This document shows positions 58,142-64,000 of a DNA stretch of 64,000 nucleotides, one piece after another (positions within the stretch are counted from its first letter, which is position 1; the number at the start of each line of letters is the position of its first letter). The position numbers and the translations under genes are program-made. The notes under the pieces are model-generated. The model was given only the letters and a program-made list of their open reading frames with translations, ran no database searches and was not told the DNA's origin. The DNA comes from Vogesella oryzae (GTDB taxonomy: Bacteria > Pseudomonadota > Gammaproteobacteria > Burkholderiales > Chromobacteriaceae), in contig NZ_CADEPL010000053.1 in the NCBI RefSeq assembly GCF_902829295.1, positions 1 through 64,000 of the forward strand, in the 5' to 3' direction.

Positions 58142-58582
58142 TTATTTACCCTGGTGATGATAGACACGCTGTACACCGCGCACTGCATGTAACGGCACGG
58201 TAGACAAGCGAGTAGAAGCGAAATGATGGATTTGACGCGAAGCACGGCTGGCAATCAGGCAACCGGACAAGCCGGCCTCCAGCGGCATGAAACAGGGCAA
58301 GACCTGTCGCGGCAAAACTGCAGTGTACTGTTGCCAGCTTTTCTGTTGCCGCCCCAGCCAGCGCTCGCCGAGCACCTGCAGATCATGATGCATATCCGCC
58401 GAGGCCCGTAACAGCGACGCGCCAGATGTCAGGGAGCTTTCCAGCTGCGATGACAAATGCTGGCGACTTCCAAATAATGGTTGCACGCGCCATAGCTGCT
58501 GCCAGTAATCACCATTAGCATCCAGCCAGCGCTGCTGGGCGCTCTGAAAAACATCCAGGTACTGCTGCAGCACATTTGCCAT
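58142..58582 (-). CDS. Small soluble helical protein of unknown function
   Basis: The 146-residue protein is not recognised. It starts MANVLQQYLDVFQSAQQRWL and is rich in Gln, Leu, Ser and Trp, with amphipathic helices through residue 90. The C-terminus is basic (TRLSTVPLHAVRGVQRVYHH). A strong GAGGAGG ribosome site 5 bases before the ATG shows it is a real gene. The helical, Gln-rich build is compatible with a phasin-like PHA-granule protein, which would fit the phaC-phaA locus, but this is only a guess. It is 52 bases from the LysR gene on the same strand. Confidence 0.6.
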   Translation of the reverse strand: MANVLQQYLDVFQSAQQRWLDANGDYWQQLWRVQPLFGSRQHLSSQLESSLTSGASLLRASADMHHDLQVLGERWLGRQQKSWQQYTAVLPRQVLPCFMPLEAGLSGCLIASRASRQIHHFASTRLSTVPLHAVRGVQRVYHHQGK

Positions 58583-58634
58583 AGCGCCTCCTCTTGCCTA
58601 CACATTCGCCATTCCAATGCAGCAACACCGATTG

Positions 58635-59528
58635 CTACAGTTCTGGCACCCTAATCTGCCACACCGGCTCCAGCTCGCCTACCAGCGCCTGCAGCACAGG
58701 ATCTGCAGCCTTGTCGGCCGCAAAGACAAATTGCAATTCCGCCGTTTTAACCAGGTCCGGCCACAGCTCCAACTCTCCCGCAGCCTCGGCAGCCAGCGCA
58801 TCCTCTTCCCGTAGCAGTGCGATACCGACCCCGGCTTTAATCAACTCCATCGAGGTCAGAAAGTAGTCGCTTTCGGCCACTTTCTTCGGCGAAATGTTCA
58901 GTTCACGCCACAATTCGCTGACGATCTTGGACAAGCTGGAAAACTGCGACACACCAACCCAAGGCAAGCGTCCAAGCTCCTTTGGATTGTCGACTTGCAC
59001 GCGGGACAACCAGCCAAGCGGCATGGCGACGCGCAGCCGCATATTGTCGAGCAGGACCGTATGCACGTTTGCATACGGGTTCTTGCCCAGATAAAAACCG
59101 CCATCCAGTTCCTTCTTGCGCACGGCGTTGAGAACATCGCCGGTAACGCCCTGATGGAGGCAGATTTCAAGCAAAGGATAACGCTCGGTCAGGCGTGCCA
59201 CCCAGGGGCCGATCCGCAGCAGCGCTGGCATCAGGGTAATACCCAGCTGAGCCTTGCCAGTAAGCTGTCCTTTCAGGCTGCGCGCCTGGTTCAGCAGCTG
59301 TTTGGCAGCGGCAAGAATCTCCTGGGCTTGCGGCAGCAGTTCCTGCCCTGCTCTGGTCAACACCACACCACCTGCGGTGCGTTCGAACAGCGGCATGCCA
59401 ACCTCTTCCTCCACCGCCTTGATCTGGGCGGTCACTGCTGGTTGTGACAAATGCAGTACTTCAGCGGCCTGAGTCAGGTGCCCTTGCTGGGCCACGGTGA
59501 CAAAGGTTCTCAGCTGATAGATTTCCAT
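58635..59528 (-). CDS. LysR-family transcriptional regulator
   Basis: The 297-residue protein has an N-terminal winged helix-turn-helix (MEIYQLRTFVTVAQQGHLTQ, then AAEVLHLSQPAVTAQIKAVE). A periplasmic-binding-protein-like effector domain follows from about residue 90. It is divergent from the yjcH-actP-acs operon across 313 bases. The usual LysR arrangement makes that operon a candidate target, though the small gene downstream may also be regulated. The effector is not evident. Confidence 0.9.
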   Translation of the reverse strand: MEIYQLRTFVTVAQQGHLTQAAEVLHLSQPAVTAQIKAVEEEVGMPLFERTAGGVVLTRAGQELLPQAQEILAAAKQLLNQARSLKGQLTGKAQLGITLMPALLRIGPWVARLTERYPLLEICLHQGVTGDVLNAVRKKELDGGFYLGKNPYANVHTVLLDNMRLRVAMPLGWLSRVQVDNPKELGRLPWVGVSQFSSLSKIVSELWRELNISPKKVAESDYFLTSMELIKAGVGIALLREEDALAAEAAGELELWPDLVKTAELQFVFAADKAADPVLQALVGELEPVWQIRVPEL

Positions 59529-59841
59529 CCTGCTACCACCCTCCCGATGGGGCCTGCCTATATGTGGCGGCCTGCCAAATTATTGACACCCATTCTGTAC
59601 AAGCCACCGGTTCGCGAAAAGGGAAACTACACAATATCTGGATAAGATTCACTTATACGCGGCATAAATAAAGCAAATGCTCGACTGCAAGCAATTGAAT
59701 TTGCATCATTTTTTTGACGCGACAGACCAAACGTTATCCGCCACATCAAAAAAAACGATTAGCCCGACACTTTCCTGCGTCTTAATTTCCCAGCACGCGA
59801 TCAAGGTCTTTCGGCCTGTCGCGATGACAAAGGAGGAAACA
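59529..59841. promoter_or_regulatory. Divergent promoter region between the LysR gene and yjcH
   Basis: No gene is supported in these 313 bases. Both promoters must lie here. The stretch 59640-59760 is AT-rich. I found no convincing -35/-10 pair or T-N11-A LysR box by eye. An AGGAGG ribosome site is just before 59842. Confidence 0.5.
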
Positions 59842-60150
59842 ATGAACGAGGACATCCTGCAACGGGTGCAAGCCAATCCGAAGTTCGCAGAACTGGTACA
59901 CAAGAAAACCAGCTTCGGATGGCTGCTCAGCATCATCATGCTGGCAATCTACTACGGTTTCATTCTGGTACTTGCCTTCTCCCCGGCCACACTTGGCGCC
60001 TCGCTTTCTGGCGGCGTGACTACCGTTGGCATCCCTGTCGGCATTGCCATCATCCTGTCGGCCTTTGTACTGACCGGCATCTATGTACGCAAAGCCAACA
60101 CCGAGTTCGATGAACTCACCCAACAGATCGTTGAGGAGGCAAAGCAATGA
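59842..60150 (+). CDS. yjcH: DUF485 membrane protein YjcH
   Basis: The 102-residue protein has two membrane segments ([22 protein letters not shown] and [21 protein letters not shown], in parts) and the typical N-terminal [19 protein letters not shown]. YjcH is almost always encoded just before actP and is thought to assist the acetate symporter. The ATG at 59842 follows AGGAGG. An ATG at 59824 is less well placed. It overlaps actP by 4 bases. Confidence 0.95.
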   Translation: MNEDILQRVQANPKFAELVHKKTSFGWLLSIIMLAIYYGFILVLAFSPATLGASLSGGVTTVGIPVGIAIILSAFVLTGIYVRKANTEFDELTQQIVEEAKQ

Positions 60151-61826
60151 ACAAATGGCTGAAATTTGCAGCTTATGCCGCACTGGCCACCCTGCCCGGG
60201 CTGGCCATGGCCAGCGGCGCCATTGAAGGCGAGGTACAAAAGCAGGCCACCAACTGGACAGCCATTACGCTGTTTGTCCTGTTTGTCGGCGTTACCCTCG
60301 GCATCACTTACTGGGCAGCACGCCGTACCCGTTCCGCGTCCGACTTCTATACCGGCGGCGGCGGCATTACCGGCCTGCAGAACGGTCTGGCCATTGCCGG
60401 TGACTACATGTCTGCGGCATCGTTCCTGGGTATTTCCGCCATGGTGTTCGACAAGGGCTACGACGGCCTGATCTACTCCATGGGCTTTCTGGTCGGCTGG
60501 CCGATCATCCTGTTCCTGGTCGCCGAGCGCTTGCGCAACCTGGGCAAATTCACCTTTGCCGACGTGGCCTCCTATCGCCTGCAACAGGGACCAGTACGCA
60601 CTTTCGCCGCCACCGGCACCCTGGTGGTGGTAGCGCTGTACCTGATCGCGCAGATGGTCGGTGCCGGCAAGCTGATCCAGCTGCTGTTCGGTCTGGAATA
60701 CAGCGTGGCGGTGGTACTGGTAGGTGTACTGATGGTGATGTACGTGATGTTCGGCGGCATGCTGGCCACCACCTGGGTACAGATCATCAAGGCGGTGATC
60801 CTGCTGTCCGGCGCTTCTTTCATGGCCTTCATGGTGCTGGCTTCCGTTGGCTTCAGCCCGGAAATGATGTTCCAGAAAGCGACCGAAATTCACGCCAAGG
60901 GCATCGCCATCATGTCTCCGGGCAAGGCTGATCCAATCGACTCCATCTCGCTGGGTATTGCGCTGATGTTCGGTACCGCCGGCCTGCCGCACATCCTGAT
61001 GCGCTTCTTCACCGTCTCCAACGCCAAGGAAGCCCGTAAATCGGTGTTCTTCGCCACCGGTTTCATCGGCTACTTCTACATCCTGACCTTCGTGATCGGC
61101 TTCGGCGCCATCATGCTGCTGCTGAACCAGCCGGGTCTGATGGAAACCGTGACCAAGAACGGCAAGGAAGTCACCCAACTGGTTGGTGGTAGCAACATGG
61201 CCGCCATCCACCTGGCTCACGTCGTGGGCGGTAACGTGTTCTACGGTTTCATCTCCGCTGTGGCCTTCGCCACCATTCTGGCAGTGGTTGCCGGTCTGGC
61301 ACTGTCCGGCGCTTCCGCGGTATCGCATGACCTGTACGCTTCGGTCATCAAGAAGGGCAAGGCTGACGAGAAGAGCGAAATGCGCGTTTCCAAGATCACC
61401 ACCCTGTGCCTGGGCGTGCTTGCCATCGTGCTGGGTCTGGTGTTCGAGAAACAGAACATCGCCTTCATGGTAGGTCTGGCGTTCTCCATCGCCGCCTCGG
61501 CCAACTTCCCGGTACTGTTCCTGTCCATGTTCTGGAAAGGTCTCACCACCCGCGGCGCGGTCATCGGCGGCTTCATCGGCCTGATCTCCGCTGTCGGCCT
61601 GATCGTGGTCGGCCCGACCGTGTGGGTAGACGTGATGAAGCACGAAGCTGCCATCTTCCCGTACAAGAACCCGGCACTGTTCTCCATGACCATGGCCTTC
61701 TTCTTCACCTGGCTGTTCTCGGTACTGGATACCTCCAAGGCCGCAGCAGAAGAGAAGCAGAAGTTTGATGCCCAGTTTGTCCGCTCCATGACCGGCATTG
61801 GTGCCTCCGGTGCGTCCAAACACTAA
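60147..61826 (+). CDS. actP: Cation/acetate symporter
   Basis: The 559-residue sodium:solute symporter-family protein has about 13 membrane helices. The N-terminus [20 protein letters not shown] resembles a signal peptide, as in E. coli ActP. Family motifs seen include [36 protein letters not shown] and [19 protein letters not shown]. It takes up acetate and related short acids for activation by the acs product encoded 70 bases downstream. It overlaps yjcH by ATGA. No copy of the dispersed word is seen inside. Confidence 0.96.
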   Translation: MNKWLKFAAYAALATLPGLAMASGAIEGEVQKQATNWTAITLFVLFVGVTLGITYWAARRTRSASDFYTGGGGITGLQNGLAIAGDYMSAASFLGISAMVFDKGYDGLIYSMGFLVGWPIILFLVAERLRNLGKFTFADVASYRLQQGPVRTFAATGTLVVVALYLIAQMVGAGKLIQLLFGLEYSVAVVLVGVLMVMYVMFGGMLATTWVQIIKAVILLSGASFMAFMVLASVGFSPEMMFQKATEIHAKGIAIMSPGKADPIDSISLGIALMFGTAGLPHILMRFFTVSNAKEARKSVFFATGFIGYFYILTFVIGFGAIMLLLNQPGLMETVTKNGKEVTQLVGGSNMAAIHLAHVVGGNVFYGFISAVAFATILAVVAGLALSGASAVSHDLYASVIKKGKADEKSEMRVSKITTLCLGVLAIVLGLVFEKQNIAFMVGLAFSIAASANFPVLFLSMFWKGLTTRGAVIGGFIGLISAVGLIVVGPTVWVDVMKHEAAIFPYKNPALFSMTMAFFFTWLFSVLDTSKAAAEEKQKFDAQFVRSMTGIGASGASKH

Positions 61827-61844
61827 GTAAGCAATACGCAGTAA

Positions 61845-61870
61845 TGGCCGCACCGTTCTCGGTGCGGCCA
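61845..61870. repeat. Hairpin between actP and acs
   Basis: TGGCCGCACC and GGTGCGGCCA are perfect 10-base arms with loop GTTCTC, and one GCGGCCAAC word (61864) overlaps the right arm. No T-run follows. It could tune acs expression relative to actP or protect the upstream mRNA. Confidence 0.8.
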
Positions 61871-61896
61871 ACCAAGAAAGAACAAAGGAGCCAAAT

Positions 61897-63864
61897 ATGT
61901 CTACCCTCGAATCGATCCTCAAGGAAACCCGCAGCTTCCCGCCCAGCGAAGACTTCCGCCGCAAGGCCAGCATCTCCGGCATGGATGCCTACAACGCGCT
62001 GTGCGAACAGGCTGACGATCACTACCTGTCCTTCTGGGGTGATTTGGCTCGCGAACTGATTACCTGGAAAAAACCGTTCAGCCGCGTGCTGGACGATAGC
62101 AACGCCCCGTTCTTCAAGTGGTTCGACGACGGCATGCTGAACGTGTCCTACAACTGCCTGGACCGTCACCTGAACGAGAACGGCAACAAGATTGCGCTGA
62201 TTTTTGAAGCAGACGATGGCGATGTCACCCGCGTGACCTATGCCGAATTGCATCGCCGCGTCTGCCAGTTTGCCAATGGCCTGAAGAGCCTGGGCATCGC
62301 CAAAGGCGACCGCGTGGTGATCTACATGCCGATGGTGATCGAAGCCATCGTCGCCATGCAGGCCTGCGCCCGTATCGGCGCCATCCACTCCGTGGTGTTC
62401 GGCGGCTTCTCTGCCGGTGCGGTACGTGACCGTATCCAGGATGCCGGCGCCAAAGCCGTGATTACCGCCAATGAAGGCCTGCGTGGCGGCAAGACCGTGC
62501 CGCTGAAAGCCACCGTTGACGAAGCGCTGGCCCTGGAAGGCTGCGAATCCGTCGAGCATGTCGTGGTCTACCAGCGCACCAATGGTGGCGCCAACTGGAC
62601 CGAAGGCCGCGACGTATGGTGGCACAAGCTGATCGAAGGCCAGGCCGAAACCTGCGAACCGGAATGGATGAATGCGGAAGACCCGCTATTCATCCTGTAC
62701 ACCTCCGGCTCCACCGGCAAGCCCAAGGGCATCCAGCACAGCAGCGCCGGCTACCTGCTGGGCGCCATGAACAGCTTCCGCTGGGCTTTCGACTACAAAC
62801 CGAACGACGTGTACTGGTGCACCGCCGATGTGGGCTGGATTACCGGCCACTCCTATATCTGCTACGGCCCGCTGGCCAACGGTGCTACCCAGATCGTGTT
62901 TGAAGGCGTACCGACCTACCCGGATGCCAGCCGCTTTTGGCGCATGATCGAGCAACACAAGGTCTCCATTTTCTACACCGCACCGACCGCCATCCGCTCG
63001 CTGATCAAGCTGGGTGCCGACCTGCCCAAGCAGTTCGACCTGTCCAGCCTGCGCATCCTCGGCACCGTGGGCGAGCCGATCAATCCGGAAGCCTGGATGT
63101 GGTACTACGAGGTGGTGGGCGGCGGTCGCTGCCCGATCGTCGACACCTGGTGGCAAACCGAAACCGGCTCGGCGATGATCGCGCCGATCCCGGGCGCAGT
63201 ACCGACCAAGCCGGGCTCCTGCACCCTGCCGCTGCCAGGCATCATGGCCGACATCGTCGACGAATCCGGCGCCCAGGTCGAACCGGGCCGTGGTGGTTTC
63301 CTGGTCATCAAGAAGCCGTTCCCGTCACTGGTGCGCACCATCTGGAACGACCCGGACCGCTTCAAGAAAACCTACTTCCCGGACGAGTTCAACGGCCAGT
63401 ACTACCTGGCAGGCGACTCGGCCAACCGTGACGAGAACGGCTACTTCTGGATCATGGGTCGTATCGACGATGTGCTGAACGTATCCGGCCACCGTCTGGG
63501 CACCATGGAGATCGAATCGGCGCTGGTGGCCAACCCGCTGGTAGCGGAAGCCGCCGTAGTGGGCAAGCCGCACGAGGTGAAAGGCGAAGCCGTGGTGGCT
63601 TTCGTGGTGCTGAAAGGCGCCCGCCCACAAGGCGACGATGCCAAGAAGATTGCCGCAGAACTGAAGAACTGGGTGGCGCACGAAATCGGCAAGATCGCCC
63701 AGCCGGACGACATCCGTTTTGGCGAGAACCTGCCCAAGACCCGTTCCGGCAAGATCATGCGTCGTCTGCTGCGCTCCATCGCCAAGGGCGAGGAAATCAC
63801 CCAGGACGTATCCACGCTGGAGAACCCGCACATCCTGGAGCAACTGCAACAGGCTGCGATCTAA
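61897..63864 (+). CDS. acs: Acetyl-CoA synthetase
   Basis: The 655-residue AMP-forming ligase makes acetyl-CoA from acetate, ATP and CoA. Motifs seen: [11 protein letters not shown] (ATP loop), the acetate-pocket [26 protein letters not shown] and [11 protein letters not shown], whose Lys near 619 is the residue regulated by acetylation in Salmonella Acs. The ATG follows AAAGGAGCC. With actP and yjcH it forms an acetate scavenging operon that could feed the phaC-phaA pathway. Confidence 0.97.
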   Translation: MSTLESILKETRSFPPSEDFRRKASISGMDAYNALCEQADDHYLSFWGDLARELITWKKPFSRVLDDSNAPFFKWFDDGMLNVSYNCLDRHLNENGNKIALIFEADDGDVTRVTYAELHRRVCQFANGLKSLGIAKGDRVVIYMPMVIEAIVAMQACARIGAIHSVVFGGFSAGAVRDRIQDAGAKAVITANEGLRGGKTVPLKATVDEALALEGCESVEHVVVYQRTNGGANWTEGRDVWWHKLIEGQAETCEPEWMNAEDPLFILYTSGSTGKPKGIQHSSAGYLLGAMNSFRWAFDYKPNDVYWCTADVGWITGHSYICYGPLANGATQIVFEGVPTYPDASRFWRMIEQHKVSIFYTAPTAIRSLIKLGADLPKQFDLSSLRILGTVGEPINPEAWMWYYEVVGGGRCPIVDTWWQTETGSAMIAPIPGAVPTKPGSCTLPLPGIMADIVDESGAQVEPGRGGFLVIKKPFPSLVRTIWNDPDRFKKTYFPDEFNGQYYLAGDSANRDENGYFWIMGRIDDVLNVSGHRLGTMEIESALVANPLVAEAAVVGKPHEVKGEAVVAFVVLKGARPQGDDAKKIAAELKNWVAHEIGKIAQPDDIRFGENLPKTRSGKIMRRLLRSIAKGEEITQDVSTLENPHILEQLQQAAI

Positions 63865-63956
63865 ACCGCACGGCGGCGGATGTTTCCCCTAGTTTCATCC
63901 GTCGCCACGGTAAACAAGTAGTACCCTGCTGAAGTAGTAGTAACAGTACCCTCCTT

Positions 63957-63996
63957 CGCCACACGCGTGCTGCAATCACCGTGTGGCGGTTTTTTT
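63957..63996 (+). terminator. Terminator after acs
   Basis: A 9-bp stem (CGCCACACG / CGTGTGGCG) with a 14-base loop is followed by seven T, about 90 bases past the acs stop. A second, weaker dyad (GGCGGATG / CATCCGTC) lies near 63870-63905. Confidence 0.85.
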
Positions 63997-64000
63997 GGGG

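Noticed and set aside
60081-61982. Open frame of 633 codons on the minus strand
   Set aside because: Antisense to actP; composition typical of a shadow frame.

Overview
The window looks like chromosomal DNA of a motile, polyhydroxyalkanoate-making betaproteobacterium, most likely in the Neisseriales near Chromobacteriaceae (Vogesella or Chromobacterium type). This placement is inferred from gene content and order (leuC-leuD-leuB-asd-usg-fimV, lolA-rarA-serS, phaC-phaA, flgB to flgL, yjcH-actP-acs) and from GC-rich DNA. No 16S rRNA gene is present to confirm it.

Layout. 1-7.0 kb (minus strand): leucine biosynthesis operon with a small entericidin-like lipoprotein gene between leuC and leuD, then asd, an asd paralogue and the start of fimV, which runs off the left edge. 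7.1-10.2 kb: XRE regulator, MFS transporter, HslR and a fumarylacetoacetase-fold enzyme. 10.7-17.6 kb: PHA synthase and thiolase, Xaa-Pro aminopeptidase, a periplasmic solute-binding protein and an adenine/adenosine deaminase. 17.7-18.0 kb: two identical tRNA-Ser(GGA) genes with a clear promoter. 18.2-23.4 kb: nadE, lolA, rarA, serS. 23.4-25.9 kb: an AT-richer accessory patch with three small unrelated ORFs on one strand and decayed repeats. 26-31 kb: glutathione-independent formaldehyde dehydrogenase, a CBS-PAS-GGDEF-EAL signalling protein and a DUF5610-like protein. 31.1-38.3 kb: HrpA helicase, two tandem degenerate HD-GYP proteins, an RluF-type pseudouridine synthase. 38.4-48.8 kb (minus strand): flagellar rod, hook and ring genes flgB to flgL behind a sigma-54-type promoter. 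49-58.6 kb: OsmC-like protein, tsaD, ABC-F ATPase YheS, M14 carboxypeptidase, PilZ-like protein, H-NS-like protein, YgfZ, an EamA transporter and a small unknown protein. 58.6-63.9 kb: a LysR regulator divergent from the acetate uptake and activation operon yjcH-actP-acs.

How the genes fit together. PHA synthesis, acetate uptake and acetyl-CoA formation meet at acetyl-CoA. The flg cluster with the nearby c-di-GMP-type proteins suggests a swimming/attachment programme, and FimV links this to polar surface structures.

The most striking signal is not a gene. The short word GTTGGCCGC (extended form GGTTGGCCGCA), with its complement, occurs about 57 times by my count in 64 kb. It lies in both orientations, in coding DNA in several reading frames, and in at least six places as inverted pairs just after stop codons. 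This is how DNA uptake sequences behave in Neisseriaceae, but the word lacks their CTG core. It is nearly absent from the accessory patch and from 35.5-41.1 kb.
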